Of a stretch of 16,158 nt of DNA, positions 1 through 6,934 are shown piece after piece. Under the pieces are notes generated by a model. The model saw nothing but the letters and a program-made list of their open reading frames with translations. It was not told the origin of the DNA and made no database searches. How positions within the stretch are numbered: the stretch's first letter is position 1; each line of letters starts with the position of its first letter. A program made the translations under genes and the position numbers. Source of the stretch: CAZKFN01 sp964552035 (GTDB taxonomy: Bacteria; Bacteroidota; Bacteroidia; Flavobacteriales_E; Vicingaceae); contig CAZKFN010000046.1 in the NCBI GenBank assembly GCA_964552035.1, positions 1 to 16,158 of the forward strand. The letters run 5' to 3'.

Positions 1-159
1 TTTTGAGCGCTAATATACTAAAAATATTAGGTGTGTTTGCGGAGAATCAGATTTTTTTTTAATCACAATGTGCTTGCTATCCGGACTTAGTTATATAGTT
101 ATAAAATTTCTTAGAAAGTATTCGATATTATTGAATGAATAAATAAATAATAGATTTTA
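1..159. other. non-coding upstream region of the two-component operon
   Basis: I see no gene here. A 7-bp inverted repeat (CTAATAT at 10-16, ATATTAG at 24-30, 7-base loop) lies near the left edge but has no T-run directly after it, so it is not a convincing terminator. A run of nine T follows at 52-60. No clean TAnnTTTG box is visible before the ATG at 160; the promoter of the response regulator is therefore not identified. Confidence 0.5.
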
Positions 160-837
160 ATGAAGATATTAGTTATAGAGGATGAACGTCAATTATTAGC
201 TAGCATAAAAGCTTCATTAGAAAAAGAAAACTTTCTTGTTGAAACTGCAAATAATTACCGAGAGGCTATAGAAAAGGTTTTTATATATGATTATGATTGT
301 ATTCTTTTAGATATTATGCTGCCGGATGGAAGCGGGTTAGACATTTTAAGCGAATTAAAAAAAGAAGGTAAGGGAGGGAATGTAATTATTATATCTGCTA
401 AGGATTTAGTAGATGATAAAATCCAAGGATTAGAGTTAGGTGCTGATGATTATTTGACAAAACCTTTTCATCTTGGGGAACTTAATGCTCGCGTTAAAGC
501 AGTATTAAGAAGAAAAGTGCTAAATGGAGAGGATAGTATAGAATACTTCAATGTAAAACTTGAATTTGATACAAGAAGATGTTTAATAAATAGAGAAGTT
601 GTTCCTTTAAATCGAAAAGAGTTTGATATTATGGGTTATTTTATTGCTAATAAAAATAGGTTGGTAACTAAAATAGCTTTGGCTGAGCATGTTTGGGGGG
701 ATAATACCGACCAAGCAGCAAATTTAGATTTTGTGTATTCTCAAATAAAAAATCTACGAAAAAAATTAATTGAATCTAAAGCAGATGTTATAATAGAATC
801 TATTTATGGAATTGGATACAAATTAATTGAAAAGTGA
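160..837 (+). CDS. OmpR/PhoB-family response regulator transcription factor
   Basis: This is a cytoplasmic DNA-binding response regulator of 225 residues, the normal length for the OmpR family. The N-terminal receiver domain (about 1-115) shows the acidic pair E7/D8, the phospho-acceptor D51 in LLDIMLPDGSG, S79 at the switch position and K101 in LTKPF. A short linker leads to a C-terminal winged-helix domain (about 125-225) ending in the family's IYGIGYKLI wing. Phosphorylation by the kinase encoded next door should control DNA binding. The stop codon overlaps the kinase start by 4 bases (GTGA), which implies translational coupling. Likely targets are the downstream PepSY-like genes, preceded by a tandem direct repeat (2138-2157). 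The ATG gives a standard OmpR-family N-terminus. The specific stimulus cannot be read from the sequence. Confidence 0.95.
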   Translation: MKILVIEDERQLLASIKASLEKENFLVETANNYREAIEKVFIYDYDCILLDIMLPDGSGLDILSELKKEGKGGNVIIISAKDLVDDKIQGLELGADDYLTKPFHLGELNARVKAVLRRKVLNGEDSIEYFNVKLEFDTRRCLINREVVPLNRKEFDIMGYFIANKNRLVTKIALAEHVWGDNTDQAANLDFVYSQIKNLRKKLIESKADVIIESIYGIGYKLIEK

Positions 838-2114
838 AATTACTTAACCAGTCTATCCAGTATTTGTCCATTTCAATTTTAGCAATTACCACTATATGGT
901 CAATTATTTTCTTTATCAATATGTTTCATGAAATTAAAGGAAGTATAGATGAAGGCCTAGAAAATTATAAAGGATTAATTATTAAAAATATTGATAAGGA
1001 TACTTCAATTTTATCTAGAAATTATTTTGATGAAAGTTTTTTTACAATTACACCAATAGATAAAGAGTATGCCCTTTCTTTTAAAGATTTATATGTTGAC
1101 ACTGAGGTTTATATGCAGGATAAGGATGATTTATTTCCTGAATTAGAACCAGTGAGAATGCTAATTACTGCATTTGAATATGACGATAAGTACTATGAAT
1201 TAAAAGTTGCAAATTCAATGGTTGAAAAAGAGGATCTAATTCGAGCACTCTTTTTTAATATAATTTGGTTGTATGTGATTCTTATCGTTGGAATCATAAT
1301 TGTTAATAATGTTGTACTTAAAAGGGTTTGGCGTCCTTTTTATCATTTATTGAGCTTACTGGAAAATTATAGGCTTGGAAGTACTCCGGAAATCCCCAAA
1401 GTAAAAACAGAAACTAAGGAGTTTTCTGATTTACAGAAATCAATAAATGTTCTTCTTACTGAAAATAGAAACTTATACGAGCAACAAAAACGTTTTATTG
1501 GGAATGCTTCCCATGAGCTACAAACACCTTTGGCAATCGCTATTAATAAATTGGAATTATTATTGGAAAGTAGAAGTTTAAAGGATGCACAAGCTGAGGA
1601 GCTAACAGAAATTTATCAAATTATTCAAAGAATGATACGCCTTAATAAATCTTTGTTGCTTTTAAGTAAAATTGAAAACAAACAATTTATAAAAAGTCAA
1701 CGAATTAATATGAATGAGGTCATTCAACAGACAAAAGATGAATTGGAAGATTATGCCAGTTTTAAAAATATTCAATTCTTAATTTCTGAAAAAGTTGACT
1801 TGAATATTGAAATGAATTTAGAGTTAGCAAATATTGTTGTTTCAAATTTATTCAGGAATTCAATTTTTCATAATTATGAAGGAGGGATTGTAGAGATTGA
1901 GATTTTACCCCGTGGCATTAAAATTTGTAACACAGGAATTGACGAACCTCTACATTCAGAAGACATTTTTGCACAATTTTATAAATCAAATATCAGTTCG
2001 GGAGGTACAGGACTAGGCTTGGCAATTGTAAAAGCTATCCTAGACTTATATTCATTTTCTATTTCTTATATCTATGGAAATAAAAAACATTGTATGATAA
2101 TTTCTTTTAAATAA
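834..2114 (+). CDS. membrane sensor histidine kinase
   Basis: This is a 426-residue transmembrane histidine kinase, partner of the preceding regulator. The start is GTG and overlaps the regulator's stop. Two hydrophobic segments (about 10-30 and 140-162) bracket a periplasmic region of roughly 105 residues without a domain I recognise. A linker follows, then a HisKA domain with the phospho-acceptor H227 in NASHELQTPLA, and a HATPase domain with an N-box (NLFRNSIFHN, about 338-347), an F-like box (FAQFYKS) and the G2 box GGTGLGLAIVK (390-400). At the G1 box the usual Asp-x-Gly is replaced by CNTG (365-368). An Asn there is, as far as I recall, common in Bacteroidota kinases, so I do not take it as inactivating. 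The periplasmic PepSY-like products of the next two genes could be ligands or modulators of the sensor region, but that is inference. Confidence 0.95.
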   Translation: MKLLNQSIQYLSISILAITTIWSIIFFINMFHEIKGSIDEGLENYKGLIIKNIDKDTSILSRNYFDESFFTITPIDKEYALSFKDLYVDTEVYMQDKDDLFPELEPVRMLITAFEYDDKYYELKVANSMVEKEDLIRALFFNIIWLYVILIVGIIIVNNVVLKRVWRPFYHLLSLLENYRLGSTPEIPKVKTETKEFSDLQKSINVLLTENRNLYEQQKRFIGNASHELQTPLAIAINKLELLLESRSLKDAQAEELTEIYQIIQRMIRLNKSLLLLSKIENKQFIKSQRINMNEVIQQTKDELEDYASFKNIQFLISEKVDLNIEMNLELANIVVSNLFRNSIFHNYEGGIVEIEILPRGIKICNTGIDEPLHSEDIFAQFYKSNISSGGTGLGLAIVKAILDLYSFSISYIYGNKKHCMIISFK

Positions 2115-2137
2115 ATTTAACTATACCCTCGTATATA

Positions 2138-2157
2138 TTCCCAATTCTTTCCCAATT
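2138..2157 (+). promoter_or_regulatory. tandem 11-bp-period direct repeat, candidate response-regulator site
   Basis: TTCCCAATT occurs twice, at 2138-2146 and 2149-2157, so the two copies are exactly 11 bp apart, one helical turn. OmpR-family regulators bind as head-to-tail dimers to direct repeats of about this period. The site sits in the 77-base gap between the kinase and the first PepSY-like gene, ending 34 bases before its ATG. That is where an activator overlapping the -33 region would bind. A degenerate -7-like element (TATTTTG, 2166-2172, one T short of consensus) lies just downstream. The repeat is observed; binding is inferred. Confidence 0.5.
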
Positions 2158-2191
2158 TGCTGTTTTATTTTGCTCAATAATTTAATAAACC

Positions 2192-2632
2192 ATGAAAATA
2201 AAAAGTTTTTTATTAAGTCTTGTTGCCATTTTGATAATAAATATTTCAGTTGCACAAGAAATCAGTAGAAGTGAAGTTCCTTCCATAATTTTAAATAAGT
2301 TCAACAATCAATTTTCAAAAGCAAAAGACGTGGAATGGGAGAAAGGGTATGATTTTTACAAAGTTGAGTTTGAAGCTTCTTGGGGGCTGGATCACGATGT
2401 TTGGTATAATGAAAATGGGGAGATGATTAAACATAAGGAGGAATTAATGAGTAAAAATTTACCTCGTGTAATAAAAACAGACCTAAAATCAAAGTATAAG
2501 AATTATTTAATTGATGATGTAGAAAAAATTACAGAAGGAAATAAAATTACCTACAAAGTAGAAATTGAAAAGTTAAATGAAGAAGTAACCCTTTTTTATA
2601 ATGAGGACGGAAGTATTCTCAAAGTTAAATAA
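2192..2632 (+). CDS. PepSY-like (PF11396-type) periplasmic protein
   Basis: This is a 146-residue exported protein. A signal peptide covers about residues 1-21 (Lys-rich start, hydrophobic core, cleavage near SVAQ). The mature part looks like two PepSY-like units: about 24-83, with AKDVEWEKG and DVWYNENGEMIKH, and about 84-146, with TYKVEIEKLNEEV and LFYNEDGSILK. This is the Bacteroidota family often labelled putative beta-lactamase-inhibitor-like or PepSY-like; the label reflects fold similarity only and no inhibitor activity should be assumed. It follows the two-component genes and is separated from the next PepSY-like gene by two bases, so the pair is co-transcribed. Genes of this family often accompany two-component systems, which fits a regulatory target or a periplasmic modulator of the sensor kinase. 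No catalytic residues are evident. Confidence 0.8.
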   Translation: MKIKSFLLSLVAILIINISVAQEISRSEVPSIILNKFNNQFSKAKDVEWEKGYDFYKVEFEASWGLDHDVWYNENGEMIKHKEELMSKNLPRVIKTDLKSKYKNYLIDDVEKITEGNKITYKVEIEKLNEEVTLFYNEDGSILKVK

Positions 2633-2634
2633 TA

Positions 2635-3102
2635 ATGAAATCTAGAATAATGGAAACAAAAATTAAAACACTAATAGTAGTTATTATTGGGATGGCTTTT
2701 ATAGCATCTTGTAGTGATGACGGTCTTTTTGAAGAAATTAGAATCCCTAAATGGAGAGTGGCTAAGGAAATAAAAAGTTATGTGAAAACTCATTTCCCTA
2801 ATAATGATATTTCAAAGGCTTTTAAAGAAAAGGACGATGGAGAAACCAAATATGATATTCATCTAAAAGGGAAAATTGAATTGGAGTTTAATGCTGCTTA
2901 TGAAATAATCAGTATCGAAAGTAATAAAAAGCTCCCTAATTCAGTAATACCCTCAGCTATATTGGAATACGTCCTTGGTAATTATCCTAATTATGATATA
3001 ACCGATTGGGAGTTAAAAGATTATTATCAACAAATTGAGTTGAATAATAACTTAGAACTTGAATTTGATTTAAAAGGGAATTATTTGAGAATGGATGATT
3101 AA
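2635..3102 (+). CDS. PepSY-like lipoprotein
   Basis: This is a 155-residue putative lipoprotein. The hydrophobic signal segment (about 11-25) ends in the lipobox FIASC with Cys26, followed by Ser-Asp-Asp. The mature region resembles the preceding protein in layout: two units (about 35-90 and 95-155), each with an amphipathic helix of the form 'K/L..Y....P..DI' followed by paired beta strands ending in ELEFN or ELEFDLKGNYL. I call it a divergent PepSY-like protein; the similarity is weaker than for its neighbour. The start could be the ATG at 2635 or the internal ATG at 2650 (METKIKTL), which gives a more compact signal peptide. It lies two bases after the upstream stop, so the two are coupled, perhaps an old tandem duplication in which one copy became membrane-anchored. 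Confidence 0.7.
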   Translation: MKSRIMETKIKTLIVVIIGMAFIASCSDDGLFEEIRIPKWRVAKEIKSYVKTHFPNNDISKAFKEKDDGETKYDIHLKGKIELEFNAAYEIISIESNKKLPNSVIPSAILEYVLGNYPNYDITDWELKDYYQQIELNNNLELEFDLKGNYLRMDD

Positions 3103-3143
3103 TCCTTTTAAAAATAAATCTATATTTAATAAAAATATAACTT

Positions 3144-3803
3144 ATGGATTATCTTTTTGAATTGATGAAAAGCCTATTGGAACCTAATTGGATAGTTTCG
3201 AATGGAGGATTGTTTTTAATTACCTTAATTGTTTTTATTGAAACTGGGATAATAATAGGATTTTTCCTTCCTGGCGATCCATTGCTCTTTGTTGCAGGAA
3301 TATTAATAGCTAGTGTTACTGAATGTTTTTTCCCTTTTGATAATACATTTTATAATTTAATATTTTGGATTTCTTTTATTTCACTAGCTGGTATCATTGG
3401 AAATTTTACGGCATATTTTATAGGCAATAAGTTTGGGCATTTATTATTGGGAAAAAGGGATAGTTGGTTATTTAAAAAGAAGCATTTGAATTCTGCCCAT
3501 GAATTTTATAACAAACGCGGGGGATTAGCGATTGTATTAGCGAGGTTTTTGCCCATAGTACGTGCTTTTGCTCCTGTTATAGCGGGGATTGTTAAGATGG
3601 ATAAAATGAAGTTTTTATTTTATAATATATTTGGCGCTATATTATGGGTAGGAGGAATCACAACTTTAGGTTATATATTCGGAGATAATGTATGGGTAAA
3701 GAAAAATTTAGAATATGTAATCATTGGTATTGTGGTCTTATCAACAAGTCCTGTTCTATATAAACTTATATTTAATAATAAAGGCAATATAGTTTCTAAT
3801 TAA
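3144..3803 (+). CDS. DedA family (VTT/SNARE-associated) membrane protein
   Basis: This is a polytopic inner-membrane protein of 219 residues, normal for DedA. Diagnostic stretches are ETGIIIGFFLPGDPLLFVAG in the first third (re-entrant region with the conserved Glu and the Gly-Asp-Pro) and ARFLPIVRAFAPVIAG in the middle, which carries the family's two conserved arginines. The C-terminus has two hydrophobic helices. Family knowledge: DedA proteins support envelope homeostasis and proton-motive-force and alkaline tolerance, and members have been implicated in recycling undecaprenyl phosphate across the membrane; which lipid this one handles is unknown. It lies 41 bases after the PepSY-like lipoprotein gene and 50 before the TerC gene, with no clear promoter in either gap, so it is probably transcribed with the cluster. 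Confidence 0.93.
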   Translation: MDYLFELMKSLLEPNWIVSNGGLFLITLIVFIETGIIIGFFLPGDPLLFVAGILIASVTECFFPFDNTFYNLIFWISFISLAGIIGNFTAYFIGNKFGHLLLGKRDSWLFKKKHLNSAHEFYNKRGGLAIVLARFLPIVRAFAPVIAGIVKMDKMKFLFYNIFGAILWVGGITTLGYIFGDNVWVKKNLEYVIIGIVVLSTSPVLYKLIFNNKGNIVSN

Positions 3804-3853
3804 AAGACTCGTTTTAGATTAAAATATAACTAAAATTGTAGAAAATTATTTTT

Positions 3854-4792
3854 ATGTTGGTTTGGGGCACTTTTATTTTATTTGTATTTCTTTGTTTGGC
3901 AATTGATTTAGGTATTGCCAATAGAAAAGCCCATGTGATTGAAGCTAAAGAAGCAGGAATATGGACATCCATTTGGGTGAGCCTTGCTCTTGCATTTTCT
4001 GGTGTTATATGGTGGCTTTTTGAACAAGAATTGGTAGAAAATTCAACAGGGCTAACCCCAACAGAAGCAACTCTAGACTATATCATAGGCTATTTAGTAG
4101 AACTTTCCCTTAGCATAGATAATGTATTTGTCATTGCAGTTATATTTACTACTTTTAAAATCCCCAGCAAATACCAACATAGGGTTTTGTTTTGGGGAAT
4201 TATTGGTGCTATTGTTTTTCGTGCAGTAATGATAGTTTTCGGAATTGCACTCATCACAAAATTCCATTGGGTTATTTATGTCTTTGGCGTAATTCTAATT
4301 TATACAGCCTTTACCATGCTAAAAAAAGACAAGGGTACCCATCCTAAAGACCGTTGGTTCTATAAGCAATTGGTGAAACATCTTCGGGTTACCGATGAGA
4401 TTCAAGGGCAAAAATTCTTTATAATTAAAGATGCTAAAAGATATGCAACACCTTTATTTATTACGCTAATTGTTATTGAACTTTCAGATGTGATGTTTGC
4501 TCTAGATAGTATTCCAGCGATTTTAGCCATTACTCAAGATGAGTTTATCGTATTTTCATCAAATATTTTAGCCATTATTGGTTTGCGCTCTATGTTCTTT
4601 TTGATTGTTAGTCTTTTTGGTAAGTTTAGATTTATTAATTATTCCTTAATGGTTATTCTTGGTTTTGTGGGAGTAAAAATGTTGCTGATTGATGTAGTTG
4701 CAATTTCTTCCTGGGTTTCTCTAGTTGTAATTCTATTGGCATTAGTGGGCGGTATTGTTGCATCTTTATTAATTAAAGAATCCAAGAGCTAG
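3854..4792 (+). CDS. TerC/Alx family integral membrane protein (probable metal exporter)
   Basis: This is a 312-residue membrane protein with about eight to nine hydrophobic segments, the usual TerC/Alx size. Conserved acidic intramembrane motifs are visible: D18 in LAIDLG, D89 in ELSLSIDNVF, and D212 and D218 in ELSDVMFALDSIPA. Asn237 follows in SSNILAIIGLRSMFF. Members are known for tellurite-resistance association (TerC) and manganese export (Alx, MeeF/MeeY types), so efflux of Mn or another divalent cation is the best guess. E. coli alx is controlled by a yybP-ykoY riboswitch; the 50-base gap upstream here is too short to hold one. It is the last + strand gene of the cluster before the rocD promoter. 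Substrate is inferred from the family only. Confidence 0.93.
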   Translation: MLVWGTFILFVFLCLAIDLGIANRKAHVIEAKEAGIWTSIWVSLALAFSGVIWWLFEQELVENSTGLTPTEATLDYIIGYLVELSLSIDNVFVIAVIFTTFKIPSKYQHRVLFWGIIGAIVFRAVMIVFGIALITKFHWVIYVFGVILIYTAFTMLKKDKGTHPKDRWFYKQLVKHLRVTDEIQGQKFFIIKDAKRYATPLFITLIVIELSDVMFALDSIPAILAITQDEFIVFSSNILAIIGLRSMFFLIVSLFGKFRFINYSLMVILGFVGVKMLLIDVVAISSWVSLVVILLALVGGIVASLLIKESKS

Positions 4793-4822
4793 ACATTATC
4801 TTGCTTTAATTTTCTTTTAAGC

Positions 4823-4843
4823 TATCTAAAATAGATACTTTTG
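4823..4843 (+). promoter_or_regulatory. rocD promoter -7 box with overlapping palindrome
   Basis: A TACTTTTG box (4836-4843) matches the Bacteroidota -7 consensus TAnnTTTG. It lies 25 bases before the rocD ATG at 4869, giving a short leader of about 20 bases. The -33 region is weak (T-rich near 4815, no clear TTG). A perfect 6-bp inverted repeat, TATCTA-AAA-TAGATA (4823-4837), overlaps the upstream edge of the -7 box, where a repressor or other regulator could block the polymerase. Confidence 0.6.
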
Positions 4844-4868
4844 CAGTACATTATTAAAAGGGAATGTT

Positions 4869-6107
4869 ATGGAGAAAAAGAAAATTTCATCGGAAGAAGC
4901 CATGGCTTTAGAAAATAAATATGGTGCTCACAATTACGAACCTCTACCGGTTGTTTTAAACAGAGGGGAAGGTGTGTACATGTGGGATGCAGAAGGTAAA
5001 AAATATTATGATTTTCTATCTGCATATTCCGCAGTTAACCAAGGACATTCTCATCCAAAGATCATCAATGCTTTAGTAGATCAAGCAAAAACTTTAGCCC
5101 TAACTTCTAGAGCTTTTTACAACGATGTACTCGGCCAGTTTGAAAAATATGCTACAGAATATTTTGGCTATGATAAAATCTTGCCGATGAATTCTGGAGC
5201 TGAAGCAGTAGAAACTGCCATTAAGCTTTGTAGAAAATGGGCTTATGAGAAAAAAGGTATTCCAGAAAATCAGGCCAACATAATTGTTTGCGAAGGAAAT
5301 TTTCACGGTAGGACTACTACCATTATTTCTTTTTCTAGTGATATGGAATCTAAAGGTAATTTTGGTCCCTATACTCCGGGATTTATTCGAATTCCATACA
5401 ACGATACAGAAGCTTTAGAAGCGGCATTAAAACAAGACAATGTTGCTGGAATGTTGGTAGAACCTATTCAAGGGGAAGCCGGAGTATATGTGCCGGATGA
5501 AGGATATATCAAAAAGGCTTATGATTTATGTAAAGCTCATCAAGTGCTTTTTATGGCGGATGAGGTGCAAACAGGAATTGCCCGTACGGGTAAGTTATTG
5601 GCTTGCTATCACGAAGATGTTCAACCGGATGTTTTGATTTTAGGAAAAGCTATTTCAGGTGGAGTTTATCCGGTAAGTGCTGTTTTGGCAAATGATGATA
5701 TTATGTTGGTCATTAAACCAGGTCAACACGGGTCAACTTTCGGTGGAAATCCTTTAGCAGCTAGAGTTGCAATGGCGGCTCTTGAAGTGGTTAAAGAAGA
5801 GAATTTGGCATCAAAGGCAGAGCAATTGGGCAAACTTTTTAGAGCGGAAATGCAAAAAATAATTGACCGTACAGATTTAGTAGTAAAGGTAAGAGGGAAA
5901 GGTTTGTTGAATGCCATAGTAATTAACGATACGGAAGAAAGTACTACAGCATGGGAAATATGCTTAGCATTAAGAGATAATGGATTATTAGCGAAGCCCA
6001 CCCATGGAAATATTATTCGTTTTGCCCCTCCGTTAGTAATAACTGAAGAACAACTTATGGAATGCATTGCCATTATTGATAAAACAATAAGAAATTTCAA
6101 GAAGTAG
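4869..6107 (+). CDS. rocD: ornithine aminotransferase (ornithine-oxo-acid transaminase)
   Basis: This is a cytosolic PLP enzyme of 412 residues that transfers the delta-amino group of ornithine to 2-oxoglutarate, giving glutamate semialdehyde (in equilibrium with pyrroline-5-carboxylate) and glutamate. It thereby links arginine/ornithine breakdown with proline and glutamate. Class-III aminotransferase features are complete: the substrate-binding Tyr/His-rich start (YGAHNYEPLPVVL, typical of ornithine aminotransferases), the phosphate-binding NSGAEAVE (108-115), GNFHGRTT (143-150), the PLP-nitrogen Asp231 in MADEVQTGIARTG, the Schiff-base lysine K260 in LGKAISGG, and the HGSTFGGNP motif. The length equals that of the mature mitochondrial enzyme. 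It has its own promoter and is followed by convergent genes, so it is probably monocistronic. No arginine-pathway gene is adjacent. Confidence 0.96.
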   Translation: MEKKKISSEEAMALENKYGAHNYEPLPVVLNRGEGVYMWDAEGKKYYDFLSAYSAVNQGHSHPKIINALVDQAKTLALTSRAFYNDVLGQFEKYATEYFGYDKILPMNSGAEAVETAIKLCRKWAYEKKGIPENQANIIVCEGNFHGRTTTIISFSSDMESKGNFGPYTPGFIRIPYNDTEALEAALKQDNVAGMLVEPIQGEAGVYVPDEGYIKKAYDLCKAHQVLFMADEVQTGIARTGKLLACYHEDVQPDVLILGKAISGGVYPVSAVLANDDIMLVIKPGQHGSTFGGNPLAARVAMAALEVVKEENLASKAEQLGKLFRAEMQKIIDRTDLVVKVRGKGLLNAIVINDTEESTTAWEICLALRDNGLLAKPTHGNIIRFAPPLVITEEQLMECIAIIDKTIRNFKK

Positions 6108-6183
6108 TTGAACTGATTTTATCTTTCTATAATCACAGATTCAATAGGCAATTCTCTTCCTTAAATTCAAATAAAGTAGATTT

Positions 6184-6519
6184 TTATTGCGCGTCTTCTA
6201 TAGCTTCATTATAGGTATTCATAATTTCCTCATAGAATTCCTCCCAGTTGTTGCCTATAGAGATTAAAGTTAAAATAAGCCATAAAGTTATCAGTGCACC
6301 AAGGATTAAACCAATTATAGCAATGGTCCTTGCAGTTTTTGTTTGACTATAATTCGAATATTCTTCTGGTGATTCTAAATATAGTTTTTTGTCTTTGTTA
6401 GCTAACTTTAAGGCGATGCCCGAAAGAATTAAGCTTCCGATGCCAGTACAACAAATGACAAATGAAATGACACCCAAAACAAGGGAGGTATTGGAATTTG
6501 GTAGTTTTTTCTGTTCCAT
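6184..6519 (-). CDS. CCC-motif-type small membrane protein
   Basis: This is a 111-residue membrane protein of the Bacteroidota group named after a cysteine motif (DUF4190-like). It begins MEQKKLPNSNTSLVLG. A first hydrophobic helix (about 13-37) carries two cysteines at the motif position (VICCTG, where the family usually has three). A conserved polar loop follows (LANKDKKLYLESPEEYSNY), then a second helix (about 63-92) and an acidic tail. The function is unknown. It lies 20 bases downstream of the DUF2752 gene in the same direction, an arrangement I recall as recurrent in Bacteroidota, so the two products may act together in the membrane. Its stop faces the rocD stop across about 76 bases in which I see no strong hairpin. 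Confidence 0.85.
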   Translation of the reverse strand: MEQKKLPNSNTSLVLGVISFVICCTGIGSLILSGIALKLANKDKKLYLESPEEYSNYSQTKTARTIAIIGLILGALITLWLILTLISIGNNWEEFYEEIMNTYNEAIEDAQ

Positions 6520-6539
6520 AGTTAAAGGATTTTTGTTGA

Positions 6540-6827
6540 TTAAAATTGAAAATAAATTATTAATTCTATGATATAATTGATAAGAATAGTGCCAACACTT
6601 ACTATACTGGAAATATTGAGCATTTTTCCATAATATTTAATTTTTAAAAAAGGTTGACCCACAAGTAATAGCCCCAAGATAATTAAAGGGTAAATGGCAG
6701 GATACATAAATAATGCATTTATCAAATCACCTTGAAAGATATAAAATAATGCCCTTTGAATTCCACAGCCAGGACAGGGCAGGCTGAAAAGTAATTTGCT
6801 AATACAAGGAAGCATAAACTGTTCCAT
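6540..6827 (-). CDS. DUF2752 domain membrane protein
   Basis: This is a 95-residue membrane protein with the diagnostic DUF2752 motif SLPCPGCGIQRAL (15-27) close to the N-terminus, followed by two or three hydrophobic segments (about 28-35, 42-58 and 70-93). The paired cysteines C18 and C21 in Cys-Pro-Gly-Cys suggest metal binding or a disulfide/redox role, but the family has no established function. It is at the short end of the family range. It is first in a two-gene unit with the CCC-motif protein and has a good promoter (6857-6885). Both proteins begin Met-Glu-Gln, probably coincidence. Confidence 0.88.
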   Translation of the reverse strand: MEQFMLPCISKLLFSLPCPGCGIQRALFYIFQGDLINALFMYPAIYPLIILGLLLVGQPFLKIKYYGKMLNISSIVSVGTILINYIIELIIYFQF

Positions 6828-6856
6828 AATGGACTTGATTAAGTATTAATCATCTT

Positions 6857-6885
6857 CAAACTTAATATAATTTTAGAATTAGCAA
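6857..6885 (-). promoter_or_regulatory. promoter of the DUF2752/CCC-motif pair
   Basis: Read on the minus strand, TTG (6885-6883), an 18-base gap and TAAGTTTG (6864-6857) match the Bacteroidota -33/-7 arrangement. The predicted transcript start near 6852 leaves a leader of about 25 bases before the ATG at 6827. The promoter lies in the 107-base gap after the M16 peptidase gene, so the pair need not depend on readthrough from it. Confidence 0.65.
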
Positions 6886-6934
6886 GTTCTAAATGAATCT
6901 CTTTTATTTTCTTCTTAGAGCGGAAGCCATTAGA

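Noticed and set aside
10..30. Inverted repeat CTAATAT/ATATTAG near the left edge as a terminator of an upstream gene
   Set aside because: The stem is only AT-rich and 7 bp and has no T-run directly after it; no upstream gene is visible.
3804..3853. yybP-ykoY manganese riboswitch before the TerC/Alx gene
   Set aside because: The gap is only 50 bases, too short for the aptamer, and no such motif is visible.
5723..6100. Long minus-strand open frame inside rocD
   Set aside because: It lies wholly opposite a complete, conserved aminotransferase and has no recognisable domain or promoter; it is a shadow.
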